The notes: generated by a model not told the origin, from the letters alone. Counted from the first letter of the stretch, positions 43,550 to 52,274 are shown. The stretch is DNA of 64,000 nucleotides from Amycolatopsis mediterranei (GCF_026017845.1 NZ_CP100416.1:8547416-8611415); one strand, 5' to 3'. A program made the numbers and translations.

Positions 43550-44086
43550 ATGGCCGAAACCCGGAAGTTCGCCGAACTGCTGCAGACGCAGATCCGCCAC
43601 GAGTTCACCGCCGCCCAGCAGTACATCGCCCTGGCCGTCTGGTTCGACGCTCGCGACCTGCCCCGGCTGGCCAAGCGCTTCTACCGGCAGGCGATCGAGG
43701 AGCGCAACCACGCGCTGGCGATGGTGCGCTACCTGCTCGACCGCGACGAGCCGGTGGCCATCCCGGGCAGCGAAGAAGTGCGGAACGACTTTTCGAGCGT
43801 GCACGAAGCGATCGAGCTGGCCGTGACCCAGGAACGCACGGTCACCGCCGCCATCGAGGCGATGGCGAAGGCCGCGCGGCTGGAGGAGGACTACCTCGGC
43901 GAGCAGTTCGTGCACTGGTTCCTGAAGGAACAGGTGGAGGAGGTGGCGCAGATGTCCACGCTGCTCACCGTCGTCGAGCGGGCCGGCGGCAACCTGTTCG
44001 AGGTCGAGAACCACCTGTTCCGCGAAGCCGGCACGCCGATCGAGGACGCCCCGGACATGCCGCCGGTGGCGGGCGGGAAGCTCTGA
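43550..44086 (+). CDS. ferritin (BfrB-like, nonheme)
   Basis: The 178-aa protein is a four-helix ferritin: KFAELLQTQIRHEFTAAQQY carries the first diiron Glu, IEERNHALAMV the second Glu/His pair, and RLEEDYLGEQFVHWFLKEQ the B-site region, with a fifth helix QMSTLLTVVERA. It stores iron as a 24-mer by family analogy. The ATG at 43550 is seven bases after a TAGGTT -10 candidate, so the mRNA may be leaderless. No Fur or IdeR box was recognised. Confidence 0.93.
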   Translation: MAETRKFAELLQTQIRHEFTAAQQYIALAVWFDARDLPRLAKRFYRQAIEERNHALAMVRYLLDRDEPVAIPGSEEVRNDFSSVHEAIELAVTQERTVTAAIEAMAKAARLEEDYLGEQFVHWFLKEQVEEVAQMSTLLTVVERAGGNLFEVENHLFREAGTPIEDAPDMPPVAGGKL

Positions 44087-44165
44087 CGGCGACCGGGCGC
44101 ACCGCCGGCGGCGCACCGGGTATGCCTGGTTGATCTTGCCGATCGGCGCTTTCCGCCTGCTAGAG

Positions 44166-44179
44166 TGAAACGTGTTCTA
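44166..44179 (+). promoter_or_regulatory. KstR-type operator candidate
   Basis: TGAAACGTGTTCTA fits the KstR consensus T-N2-AAC-N2-GTT-N2-A exactly and lies 22 bases before the thioesterase start. KstR-type repressors control sterol and lipid catabolism genes in actinobacteria. No kstR gene is in the window. Confidence 0.65.
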
Positions 44180-44200
44180 GTTCCGGGCCCGGGGAGCGCG

Positions 44201-44848
44201 ATGTCCGAAAACCCCTTTCCGATCGTCGACGGCGTGCCACCCGGGCGGGCGCTGCTCGGCGCCCGGATCCGCGAGCTGATCGAGGCCTCCGTCTGCGTGC
44301 GCGACGGCGAAGCCGATCTCGCCGCCGCGGCCCGCCGGGTCGAAGCCGTCACCGAGGCACTGCGCGCGGGCGGCGGCGCGCAGCCGCTGCTGCTCGCCGC
44401 CCTCGACGGCGGAGGTCACCTGAGCATCAACAATCCCCTGGAGGGGCCGGGGAACCCGCTGGCGCCGCCGCTGTCGTGGGTGCACGTGGGACCCGAGTCG
44501 GTGCGCGCCGACGTCCTCCTCGGCGCCGCGCACGAAGGGCCGCCCGGGCGCGTGCACGGCGGCTGGGTCGCCGCCGTGCTGGACCACGTGCTGGGCCGCG
44601 CCACCGCCGCGGCCGGCTTCCCGGGCATGACGGCGTCGCTGACCGTCGACTACCACCAGGGGACGCCGTACGCCGTGCCGCTCACCGCCGAAGCCCGGCT
44701 CGTCCGCCGCGACGGCCGCAAGCTCCACGCCACCGGTGAGCTCAGAGCGGGCGACGTCGTCTGCGCCACGGCGACGGCGATCCTGGTCCACTTCAGCGCC
44801 GACCGGTTCCCCGTGCCCACCGCCGCCACGAAGTCCGCGACGGACTAG
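44201..44848 (+). CDS. PaaI-type hotdog thioesterase
   Basis: The 215-aa protein ends in a hotdog domain with GPPGRVHGGWVAAVLDHVLG, the hallmark of acyl-CoA thioesterases of the PaaI/4HBT type, and TASLTVDYHQGTPYAVPL on the central sheet. The N-terminal 70 residues are extra. A KstR-type box upstream suggests a role in CoA-ester turnover during sterol or lipid breakdown. ATG 44201 follows GGGGAG; ATG 44165 is in frame but lies on the operator. Confidence 0.88.
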   Translation: MSENPFPIVDGVPPGRALLGARIRELIEASVCVRDGEADLAAAARRVEAVTEALRAGGGAQPLLLAALDGGGHLSINNPLEGPGNPLAPPLSWVHVGPESVRADVLLGAAHEGPPGRVHGGWVAAVLDHVLGRATAAAGFPGMTASLTVDYHQGTPYAVPLTAEARLVRRDGRKLHATGELRAGDVVCATATAILVHFSADRFPVPTAATKSATD

Positions 44849-44877
44849 GGCGGGTCCGCCGGGCCGATGAGCCGCCC

Positions 44878-45660
44878 CTACTTCGAGGACAGCTCCGAGG
44901 GCACGACCGTCGTGTGCCGGGGTGCCTCCGAACTCGACGTCGCCATCAGGACAGCGCAGATCGGGACCGCCATCGCCAGTGCCGCCAGGACGAACACCGG
45001 GAACAGGAACGAGAACACCTCGGTGCCGGACGGGTCGGGCGCACCCGGGTCCAGGTGCAGGCGCACCGCCGCCATGCCGGTGTAGTGCATGCCGGTGACC
45101 GCCGCGCCCATCACCAGGCCCGCCGCCAGCCGGGGCAGGAGCTTGTCCAGCCCGACCGTGAACCACAGCGCCGCCGTGGCCGCGACCACGGCGATGATCA
45201 CCGAGAGCGCCACCAGCGTCGGGTCGTAGCCGATCACGCCCTTGACCTGCACCGCCCACATCCCCGTGTAGTGCATGACGGCCACCGCCAGCCCGGTCAG
45301 CAGCCCGCCGAGCAGCAGCCGCCTCCACGCGAACCGGTTGCGGACGCCGAACACCAGCAGCCCGCAGAACACCGCCGCCACCGACAGGATCGCCGAGAGC
45401 GCCGTGCGCAGGATGTCGTACCGCACCGGCATGCCGGGCGTGGAAAAGCCGAGCATCGCGATGAAGTGCATGACCCAGATGCCGACCCCGCCGATCGACA
45501 CCGCCGCGAGCACCAGCCAGGTCAGCCGGGCGCGCGGGCTGTCGGTGGAGCGCGCCTGCAGCGTGCAGGCGAGGCCGAGGGCGCAGCCCACCACCGAGGT
45601 GAGGTACGCGAGCACGACGAGCCAGTTGCCCATCGCGAAGTCTTCGTGGTTCATGGGCAT
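44878..45660 (-). CDS. MHYT-domain integral membrane sensor
   Basis: The 260-aa protein is all membrane domain: about seven helices with three MHYT repeats, MHFIAM, MHYTGM and MHYTGM, which are proposed metal-binding (copper) sites facing the outside. Typical length for a standalone MHYT protein; no GGDEF or kinase domain is attached. It lies 12 bases downstream of the conservon GTPase gene on the same strand, so it is likely the last gene of the conservon transcript. A link between membrane gas or redox sensing and the conservon is inference. Confidence 0.9.
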   Translation of the reverse strand: MPMNHEDFAMGNWLVVLAYLTSVVGCALGLACTLQARSTDSPRARLTWLVLAAVSIGGVGIWVMHFIAMLGFSTPGMPVRYDILRTALSAILSVAAVFCGLLVFGVRNRFAWRRLLLGGLLTGLAVAVMHYTGMWAVQVKGVIGYDPTLVALSVIIAVVAATAALWFTVGLDKLLPRLAAGLVMGAAVTGMHYTGMAAVRLHLDPGAPDPSGTEVFSFLFPVFVLAALAMAVPICAVLMATSSSEAPRHTTVVPSELSSK

Positions 45661-45672
45661 TTCCGGGCTCCT

Positions 45673-46320
45673 TCAAGCTTTGCGTGATCGGGGGGCGTGG
45701 TGCTCGGCGAGCGCGTGCTCGGCCGCGGCGATGAGGGTCTTCTTCGTCGACTCCGGCGAGCGCGCGTCGCAGGTGACGACCTCCACCGCGGGCGGGATCT
45801 TGAGGGCCTCGCGCACCTGGTCGGGCCCGTGCTGGCGGGTGTCCTGGAACTGGTTGATGGCGACCAGGAACGGCAGGCCGCGCGACTCGAAGAAGTCGAT
45901 CGAGGCGAAGGAGTCGGCCAGCCGGCGCGTGTCCACCAGGACGATCGCCGCCACCGCCCCGCAGACGAGGTCGTCCCACATGAACCAGAACCGGTGCTGC
46001 CCCGGCGTGCCGAAGACGTAGAGCACCAGGTCGTCGGCCAGGGTGAGCCTGCCGAAGTCCATCGCGACCGTGGTGGCGAACTTCCCCGGCACCGCTTCGG
46101 CCCGGTCCACGCCGATCGACGCGGTCGTCATCAGGGCTTCGGTCCGCAGCGGGGCGATTTCCGAGACGGCACCGACGAACGTCGTCTTGCCGGCCCCGAA
46201 CCCCCCGGCCACGACGATCTTCGCCGAGGTGATCCGGCTGCTTCGGGTGGTACCGCTTCTCGCGACACCGTTTTGGGAAACACCGCTTTGGGTGACACTG
46301 TCAGAGCGCACGTAGTCCAC
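45673..46320 (-). CDS. conservon GTPase (CvnD-like)
   Basis: The 215-aa protein has a P-loop VVAGGFGAGKTTFVGAVSE, switch region YVFGTPGQHRFWFMWDD, VLVDTRRLADSFA and the NKxD-like VAINQFQDTRQ. It is a CvnD/Mgl-like small GTPase. The first 30 residues are a Ser/Gly-rich tail (QSGVSQNGVARSGTTRSS). Its GTG lies inside the end of cvnC (20-bp overlap). In Streptomyces, conservons form membrane-associated switches that control development and metabolism. Confidence 0.93.
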   Translation of the reverse strand: MDYVRSDSVTQSGVSQNGVARSGTTRSSRITSAKIVVAGGFGAGKTTFVGAVSEIAPLRTEALMTTASIGVDRAEAVPGKFATTVAMDFGRLTLADDLVLYVFGTPGQHRFWFMWDDLVCGAVAAIVLVDTRRLADSFASIDFFESRGLPFLVAINQFQDTRQHGPDQVREALKIPPAVEVVTCDARSPESTKKTLIAAAEHALAEHHAPRSRKA

Positions 46321-46678
46321 TGAGGACCCTTTCGAGCAGGTCGTTCCGTTCGTCCCAGGAGGCGTCCGCGGTGAGCGTGTCGCGGATCGACACCTGGCCG
46401 GCGATGAGCAGATCGCCGATGAGCACCCTGGCCACGCCGAGCGGCACGCCCAGGTGGGCGGCGACCTCCGCCACCGACCGCTGGTGCAGGCACAGCTGCG
46501 TCACCACGGCCAGGGGGTTGGTCGGGCTGAAGGGCGCCGTGCGGCCCTCCGCCGTCGTCTCCACGAGGGCTTCCACCGCCAGGTCGACCGTCGGCCGGGT
46601 GCGACCGGCGGTCCACGCGTAGGGGCGGGCCAGCGACGCCGCGTGCCGCCCGCCCTCGCGTCGCCGGCCTTCGGTCAC
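46301..46678 (-). CDS. conservon DUF742 protein (CvnC-like)
   Basis: The 125-aa protein is a DUF742 family member: SLARPYAWTAGRTRPTVDL is its N-terminal signature, followed by a winged-helix-like part (SVAEVAAHLGVPLGVARVLI) and LLERVLSGLRAL. It is the third protein of the conservon. Its GTG overlaps the cvnB stop (GTGA) and its end overlaps cvnD. Confidence 0.95.
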   Translation of the reverse strand: MTEGRRREGGRHAASLARPYAWTAGRTRPTVDLAVEALVETTAEGRTAPFSPTNPLAVVTQLCLHQRSVAEVAAHLGVPLGVARVLIGDLLIAGQVSIRDTLTADASWDERNDLLERVLSGLRAL

Positions 46679-47109
46679 CGGGCCGCCCCCGGTGCGGCCG
46701 CGGGCCGAGCCGGGGTCTCGACCACCTTCCCGACCCGGTCCACCAGCAACGTCATCTCGTAGCCCACCAGACCGATGTCGCAGCCCGGGTTGGCCAGCAC
46801 CACCAGGTTCGAGCCGTCGCCGACGTTCATCAGCAGCAGGAAGCCCTGCTCCATCTCGATCACCGACTGCACCACCCGCCCCGCGGTGAACAGGTCGGCG
46901 GTGCCGAGCGCGAGGCTGGAGAGGCCGGACGCGATCGCCGAGAGCTGGTCGGCGCGGTCGCGCGGCAGGGCTTCGTCCGCCGCCACGAGCAGCCCGTCCG
47001 CCGAGACCAGCGCGGCGTGCGCCACGCCGGGCACCTCCTGGGTGAACGCCGAAACCAGCCAGTTCCGGGACCTCTCGGCCACTTCCGCTCCTTCCTGCCG
47101 GGTGCTCAT
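46675..47109 (-). CDS. conservon roadblock/LC7 protein (CvnB-like)
   Basis: The 144-aa protein is a roadblock/LC7 domain: NWLVSAFTQEVPGVAHAALV, SADGLLVAADEALPR, LSAIASGLSSLALG and GSNLVVLANPGCDIGLVGYE. Roadblock proteins bind small GTPases; in conservons CvnB and CvnD are thought to work together. The ATG overlaps the cvnA stop (ATGA, 47106-47109). Confidence 0.95.
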   Translation of the reverse strand: MSTRQEGAEVAERSRNWLVSAFTQEVPGVAHAALVSADGLLVAADEALPRDRADQLSAIASGLSSLALGTADLFTAGRVVQSVIEMEQGFLLLMNVGDGSNLVVLANPGCDIGLVGYEMTLLVDRVGKVVETPARPAAAPGAAR

Positions 47110-49364
47110 CGCTGCTCCGCCTCCGGCTCGCCCGCGACCCGGTGCCGGGCCGCGCGCATGCCGCTGTAGTGCCGGGAAAGGTTGTTCCGCACCGCGGCCG
47201 GGTCGCGGAAGGCCGGGTCCGGCGGCTGCGGCGCGCGCGGGGTCACCGAGCCCGGCGCGAGCTGCGCACCCGGCGTCCGGGCCGGCAGCCCCGAATCGGT
47301 GAACTCGCTGTCGTCGAGGGTGCCGACCGCGGCTTCGGCGGCCTGGCGGACCGGGTCGGCCGGCGTCGCCCAGGTGCCGGGCCGGGCCGGCGTCGCCGGG
47401 GCTTCGGCGAACCAGTGCGACAGCATCTGGTCGAAGATCGGCGTCGGCGGGTCCGCCACGGCCACCGGCGGCGGTTCTTCGGCGGGCCACCGCGGTTCGA
47501 GCTCGTGCCGGACGGCGCCGTTGACCCCGCCGTTGACCGAGCCGTTGACCGCCGGGGTCAGCGCCGGCGGGACGGTCCGGGGCGGCAGGTCGACCAGGAT
47601 CAGCACGCCCGGGACGTGCACGCTGGCGGTGATGCCGGCGCTCGCGGTCCGCGTGGTCGTGGGCCGCAGCCGGACGGTGATCCCGTGCGAGGCGGCCAGC
47701 CTGCTCACCACGAACAGGCCCATCCGGCGGGTGGTCTCCGGGCTGACCGCGGCCCCGGCGGCCAGCCGGGCGTTCGCCGCTTCGAGGTCTTCGCGGGTCA
47801 TGCCGAGCCCGACGTCGACGACCTCGATCAGCAGGCCGCCGTCGAAGCCGCGGTCGGCGGTGAGCACGACCTGCTCCTCCGGCGGCGACGACCGGATGGC
47901 GTTCTCCAGCAGCTCGGCGAGGATGTGCACGACGTCCGCCGCGGCCTCGGACTGCACCGAGCCGCGCGGCGCGTTGCCGAGCGAGACGCGCTGGTAGTCC
48001 TTGACCTCCGACGTCGCGGCCCGCAGCAGCTCGACCGTCGCGACCGGGCCGACGTCGCGGCGCACCGGCTTGCCGCCCGCGAGGACCTGCAGGTTCTCGC
48101 CGTTGCGCCGCAGCCGGGTGGCGATGTGGTCGATCTGGAACAGCTCGGCCAGCCGCTGCGGGTCCTGCTCGTCGGCTTCGAGGTCCTCGATCACCGAAAG
48201 CTGCAGCTCCACCAGCGACTGGCTGCGCCGGGACAGCGTCATGAACATTTCGCTGACCTGGATCCGCATCTCGGCCTGCTCACCGACGGCCAGGCGGACC
48301 GCCTGCCGGTGCATGTCGTCGAAGGCCCGGGCGAGCTGCCCGATCTCCTCCTCGGAGTCGACCGGGATCGGCGCGGTCCGCCGCCAGTCGACCTCCTCGC
48401 CTTCGCGGATGCGTTCGATGGTGCCGGGCAGGCGGCGTTGCGCGGTGTCGAGCGCGGCGGCGTGCAGCCGCCGGATCGGGGCGACCACCGAGCGGGCCAC
48501 GGCGAGGGCGATGGCGAGGGCGCCGAGGAGCGAGGCGATCACCAGCGCGGTGTCGCGCAGCGCGTCGGACCGCGCGGTGTTGGTCTGCGCACCGACCGCG
48601 TCCGAAAGCGTTTTCACCTGCTCGGCGAGGATGGTGCCGAGCACCGTGCGCTTCGCCTCGGCGCCCCCGGCACCCGGACTGGTCGCCGCGGCGAACCGGG
48701 CGGCCGCGGCGCCGGCGGGCAGCGCACGCCGGATCTGTCCGGTGAGTACGGTTTCCTCCGCCGCGGCGCGCTCGGCGGCGGAGGCCGAGGTGCCTTCGGA
48801 CCGGCCGGCCAATGCCTGTTGATCGGCGAGACTGGTCCTCAGCTGCACCAACGATTCGGCGACGGAGGCCAAAGCGCCGAGATCACCATTCCCGGCCTGC
48901 TCGACGATCCCGGCGATCACTTCGCTGAGCGCGACCGTGAAGTCGTGGTAAGCCGCGGTTTTCGCGGCCGGTGAACCGGTCTGCTGCCGCAGGTCGGCCA
49001 ATTTACCCAGCTGATCTTCCAATGACCGCGCCAGCTCCGGGCTGAGCTGGGAAAAGGCGGCATCGTGGCGGACGGTGGCGGCTTTCTCGTCGACCGCCGC
49101 GGTCTGGGCGGCCGCGCCGTCGTGGATCATCTCGTCGTCGACCAGCCCGGCGAGTTCGGAAATCCCTTGCACGACCGGCATTTGGTCGCGGACGGCGCTG
49201 AGGCCGCCCGCTTGGGCGAGTTCGGCCTGCACCCGGCCGCCCGCCAGCAGCAGGGCGACCAGGACGGGCAGCAACAGGACTACGGAGATCTTGGTGCGCA
49301 ACCGCCAGCTACCCGGATTCCAGGACGCGACGGAACGGCGGGACGAGGGTTCGTCTTCTTTCAT
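47106..49364 (-). CDS. conservon sensor histidine kinase-like protein (CvnA-like)
   Basis: The 752-aa protein has an N-terminal transmembrane helix (ISVVLLLPVLVALLLAGG), an extracytoplasmic nitrate/sulfonate-sensing-like helical domain, a second helix (LIASLLGALAIALAVARSVV), a HAMP region (PIRRLHAAALDTAQRRLPGT) and a GHKL ATPase domain (LAELLENAIRSSPPEEQV, EVVDVGLGMTRED, GLFVVSRLAASHG). A Pro-rich tail follows. The kinase H-box is degenerate, as is usual for CvnA. ATG 49364 is used; a longer reading from 49526 lacks similarity that I can see. Confidence 0.92.
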   Translation of the reverse strand: MKEDEPSSRRSVASWNPGSWRLRTKISVVLLLPVLVALLLAGGRVQAELAQAGGLSAVRDQMPVVQGISELAGLVDDEMIHDGAAAQTAAVDEKAATVRHDAAFSQLSPELARSLEDQLGKLADLRQQTGSPAAKTAAYHDFTVALSEVIAGIVEQAGNGDLGALASVAESLVQLRTSLADQQALAGRSEGTSASAAERAAAEETVLTGQIRRALPAGAAAARFAAATSPGAGGAEAKRTVLGTILAEQVKTLSDAVGAQTNTARSDALRDTALVIASLLGALAIALAVARSVVAPIRRLHAAALDTAQRRLPGTIERIREGEEVDWRRTAPIPVDSEEEIGQLARAFDDMHRQAVRLAVGEQAEMRIQVSEMFMTLSRRSQSLVELQLSVIEDLEADEQDPQRLAELFQIDHIATRLRRNGENLQVLAGGKPVRRDVGPVATVELLRAATSEVKDYQRVSLGNAPRGSVQSEAAADVVHILAELLENAIRSSPPEEQVVLTADRGFDGGLLIEVVDVGLGMTREDLEAANARLAAGAAVSPETTRRMGLFVVSRLAASHGITVRLRPTTTRTASAGITASVHVPGVLILVDLPPRTVPPALTPAVNGSVNGGVNGAVRHELEPRWPAEEPPPVAVADPPTPIFDQMLSHWFAEAPATPARPGTWATPADPVRQAAEAAVGTLDDSEFTDSGLPARTPGAQLAPGSVTPRAPQPPDPAFRDPAAVRNNLSRHYSGMRAARHRVAGEPEAEQR

Positions 49365-49438
49365 CGGTGGCGTGGCTCGATTCGTACCGGTGGCCCGAGA
49401 ACGATTTCCGGTTCCTTTTCCGCGGAATTCAGCCGACG

Positions 49439-49468
49439 ACGTAACTCCGGCGACCGTGGTGTTGTCAA
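49439..49468 (-). promoter_or_regulatory. promoter candidate for the conservon
   Basis: On the minus strand TTGACA (49463-49468) is followed after 18 bases by TTACGT (49439-49444), about 75 bases before cvnA. The rest of the 49365-49675 gap between divergent genes has no ORF that I support. Confidence 0.45.
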
Positions 49469-49675
49469 GGAATGCCGGTCGTTTCCCCCGTACGCACCAA
49501 TCACACAGCGTGAACTGCCACAGCACGGCTTTTTACCCTTGCGGAGGGTGAAGGCGGCTCGCCAGACTGTGCGGAATTCGAGCCCGGGTGCGTGAATTTC
49601 CGGCGGCCGCGTGACCCTCGTCGGATGCCCCGGCGGTGCCCGTTACCCTCGGCGGGGAAAGGGGTGCCGCCATCG

Positions 49676-50635
49676 ATGTTGAAAATTCACTTCACCGAAG
49701 CGGACCTGGCGAAGCTGACCATCGCCGAGGACGCCGACCCGATGTGGGAGCTGCTGATGAGCAGCTACCGCATCCGGCGTCCGGAGGGTGAGCCGTTCTT
49801 CGGCCGCTGGCGGCGGGGATCACGCTCCGCGGTCCCGCAGTCCGGCCGGCTGCTGATGTCCGCCGTCCCGCCGTACGGCTACTGCCCGGACTTCCTCACC
49901 CCGGCCGGCACCCGCACGATCGGCGACGGGATTTCGGCGGTGCTCGAGACGCCATCGCCGGTGCTGGCCGCCGACGTCGGCGAGCTGGCGGCGCAGGGCA
50001 CCCACGTCCCGGCGTGGCTGCGCCGCATCGGCGACGGCGAGCCCCGCGAGCTGCGGCGGCTGGGCTCGGCGCTGCACGACTACTACCGCCAGTGCGTCGC
50101 GCCGGACTGGGCGACGGTGCGCCGCGCGGTCGCCCGCGACCGCCACCGGCTGCAGGCCAACCTGGACCGCGGCGGGCCGCAGCTGCTGCTGTCGACGTTG
50201 CACCCGGAGGTGACCTGGTCCCCGCCGGTGCTGCGGGTGCGCTTCCCGATCGACCAGGAGCTGCACCTCGACGGCCGCGGGCTGAGGCTGATCCCGGCGT
50301 TCTTCGCCCACGGCATGCCGACGACGTACAAGGACCCCCTCCTCCCGCCGGCGCTGGTCTATTCGATCAGCCACCCGAGGTTCGACAGCGACGCGGAGCC
50401 GGGCCCCTCACTGGCGGCGCTGCTGGGCCAGACGCGGGCCAAGGTCCTGGTGACGATCGCGACGACGAGGTGCAACACGAGCGAGCTGGCGGACCTGACG
50501 GGCATCTCCCCGGCCACGGCGAGCCAGCACGCGTCGGTGTTGCGGGCCAGCGGGCTGATCAGCAGCAACCGGTCGGGGAAGTCGCAGATCCACGAGATCA
50601 CGCCGCTCGGCCTGGGGATCATCCGCGCGAGTTGA
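49676..50635 (+). CDS. ArsR-like winged-helix regulator
   Basis: The 319-aa protein has a C-terminal ArsR-type winged helix: ATTRCNTSELADLTGISPAT, then ASQHASVLRASGLISSNRSG. The N-terminal 220 residues (MLKIHFTEADLAKLTIAED, DPMWELLMSSYRI) are an effector domain of the DUF5937 type common in actinomycetes. ATG 49676 follows GGGGAAAGGGG. It is divergent from the conservon, but its target is unknown. Confidence 0.88.
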   Translation: MLKIHFTEADLAKLTIAEDADPMWELLMSSYRIRRPEGEPFFGRWRRGSRSAVPQSGRLLMSAVPPYGYCPDFLTPAGTRTIGDGISAVLETPSPVLAADVGELAAQGTHVPAWLRRIGDGEPRELRRLGSALHDYYRQCVAPDWATVRRAVARDRHRLQANLDRGGPQLLLSTLHPEVTWSPPVLRVRFPIDQELHLDGRGLRLIPAFFAHGMPTTYKDPLLPPALVYSISHPRFDSDAEPGPSLAALLGQTRAKVLVTIATTRCNTSELADLTGISPATASQHASVLRASGLISSNRSGKSQIHEITPLGLGIIRAS

Positions 50636-50691
50636 GGGGTGCGGCCGGTGACGCCGTGCGCGGTGTTCCGGGGTCGTGTTAGCCTGTCGCC

Positions 50692-50742
50692 GTGCTGCGC
50701 CCGATGCTGTCCTCGCGACTCGTAACCCGGCGCGCCGGCTGA
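50692..50742 (+). CDS. putative leaderless 16-aa leader peptide
   Basis: GTG 50692 lies seven bases after a TAGCCT -10 candidate (50680-50685), so translation would start at or near the mRNA 5' end. The frame reads MLRPMLSSRLVTRRAG and stops at TGA 50740-50742, inside a strong hairpin. It has four Arg and three Leu in 16 codons. The layout, short ORF with a stop in a hairpin and a gene 90 bases on, is that of an attenuator or a translation-dependent leader. Confidence 0.5.
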   Translation: MLRPMLSSRLVTRRAG

Positions 50743-50761
50743 ACCCAGGTCGCCGGCGCGC
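50730..50761 (+). terminator. GC-rich hairpin in the leader of the ACT-like gene
   Basis: Perfect 10-bp arms GCGCGCCGGC (50730-50739) and GCCGGCGCGC (50752-50761) enclose a 12-base loop. The left arm covers the last codons of the putative leader peptide. A ribosome there would block the hairpin, so it could act as a conditional terminator. No T-tract follows. Confidence 0.6.
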
Positions 50762-50831
50762 TGCGTCGACGATCGCCCTTTTCCGGGACCTGGCCCCGAT
50801 CTCATTCCCCCCTCCACAAGGGAGATCCGCC

Positions 50832-51101
50832 ATGTCCACGTCCTTCGCCGTTGCCGCGCCCCGCTCGGCCATGCTGCTGCGCCGCCGGATCGCCACCTAC
50901 TTCGTCGGCGGTGCCGAAGAGATCGCCGCGCTGGTCGGCGCCCTCGAAGGCCGGCCCGTGCACGAACTGTCCGTCGACATCAAGGACGGCGTCCGCGAGA
51001 GCAGCATGGTCTGCGCCGTCCTGCTGGCGGCCGACGAGACCGGCCCCCTGCTCGACCGGCTGCGCGAGCTGCTGTCGGTCGTCTCGGCCGAGCTCGCCTA
51101 G
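50832..51101 (+). CDS. small ACT-like protein of unknown function
   Basis: The 89-aa protein has a predicted beta-alpha-beta-beta-alpha-beta order (RRIATYFVGGAEEIAALVGA, VHELSVDIKDGVRESSM, VCAVLLAADETGPLLDRLRE, LSVVSAEL), like single ACT domains that bind amino acids. I do not recognise a named family. AAGGGAGATCCGCC precedes the ATG. The mRNA leader carries a short ORF and hairpin, hinting at control by translation or amino-acid supply. Its stop overlaps the convergent epimerase stop. Confidence 0.75.
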   Translation: MSTSFAVAAPRSAMLLRRRIATYFVGGAEEIAALVGALEGRPVHELSVDIKDGVRESSMVCAVLLAADETGPLLDRLRELLSVVSAELA

Positions 51102-52120
51102 GGCTTGCGCCCCACGCCGGTCGAGATCTCGTGCAGCCGGTGGGCGTCCGGGGCCAGCGGGGCGGTGTCCGCGCCGGCGCCTTCCCGCAGTCCCGCGAGG
51201 AATTCCTTCAGCGTGGCCGCCGCGTCCCGGCCCGGCTGCCAGTCCAATTCGGACTCCGCGCGGCTCGTGTCCAGCACCGGCAGCCGCATGACCGCGTCGA
51301 ACAGGCCCGGTGACGCCGGGATCGCGTGCAGGCGCCAAGCCGCGTCCACCGCCGCGCGGACCACGGCCGCCGGGACACCGATCGTGCGCGCGCCCAGCAG
51401 GCCGGCCGCGAACCGCGGGTCCACGACCGGGCCGGTCGCGATGTTGAATGCCCCGCGCACCGGGCGCGTCACCGCGCGGCGGACGGCGTCGGCGAGATCG
51501 TCGGTGTGCACGATCTGGAACCGCAGGCCGCGGACGTCCGGCACCACCGGGATCAGGCCCGGCCGCACCAGCGATCCCGGCACGAACGGCCCAGCGAACA
51601 GGCGGCGCTGCTCGGTCGCGGCACTGCGCTGGAAGACGAACCCCGGCCGCATCCGGACGACGTCGAGCTTCGGGTGCCGGCCCTCGAACGCGTCGAGGTA
51701 CCGCTCCAGATAGGCCTTTTCCCGGGTGTAGGCGGCCCCGGGCCAGCCGTGCGTCGGCCAGTCCTCGGTCACCGGCTCGTCGTCCCGCCGCGGCGAATAG
51801 GCCCCGATCGACGACGTGTAGACGAGCTTGGGCACGCCCGCCGCGGCCGCCGCTTCGAACACCCGCATCGAGCCGAGGACGTTCGCGCGCCACGTCCGTT
51901 CGGGACGCCGGGTGGGCTGGAACAGCCACGCCAGGTGCACGACGGCGTCGGCGCCGCGCAAGAGCGGCACGAGGTCGTCGCGTTCGACGTCGGCCGTGAC
52001 GACCCCCTCCGCCGGCCGCCTGGCGAGCTTGACGATGGTCTCGACCTGCGGATCCGCGCCCAACGCGCGCACGACCCCGGTTCCGATGTTGCCGGTCGCT
52101 CCGGTCACCACGATGCGCAT
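51098..52120 (-). CDS. NAD-dependent epimerase/dehydratase (extended SDR)
   Basis: The 340-aa protein has the extended-SDR cofactor motif VVTGATGNIGTGVVRALG, DVERDDLVPLLRGADAVVHL, catalytic Ser in VYTSSIGAYSP and Tyr/Lys in AAYTREKAYLE. It resembles UDP-glucose 4-epimerase-like proteins of unknown substrate common in actinomycetes. The stop overlaps the end of the convergent ACT-like gene by four bases. Confidence 0.9.
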   Translation of the reverse strand: MRIVVTGATGNIGTGVVRALGADPQVETIVKLARRPAEGVVTADVERDDLVPLLRGADAVVHLAWLFQPTRRPERTWRANVLGSMRVFEAAAAAGVPKLVYTSSIGAYSPRRDDEPVTEDWPTHGWPGAAYTREKAYLERYLDAFEGRHPKLDVVRMRPGFVFQRSAATEQRRLFAGPFVPGSLVRPGLIPVVPDVRGLRFQIVHTDDLADAVRRAVTRPVRGAFNIATGPVVDPRFAAGLLGARTIGVPAAVVRAAVDAAWRLHAIPASPGLFDAVMRLPVLDTSRAESELDWQPGRDAAATLKEFLAGLREGAGADTAPLAPDAHRLHEISTGVGRKP

Positions 52121-52274
52121 CCGGGCCGGTTACCCGGGGTCCGGACGGACAACCCTGCTTCCTTCGAAAGCGGCCGGCCGGCTGCGGTGACGTACACGGG
52201 TGACGTCGGACGACGGTCGCCGCGGGCCCTCCGGGATTTCTAGCGTGGTGAAGTCACCCGCTGAAAGGAAGACC

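Noticed and set aside
45673..46320. Conservon as a two-component system with a missing response regulator
   Set aside because: The roadblock, DUF742 and GTPase genes in order identify a conservon, which has no response regulator.
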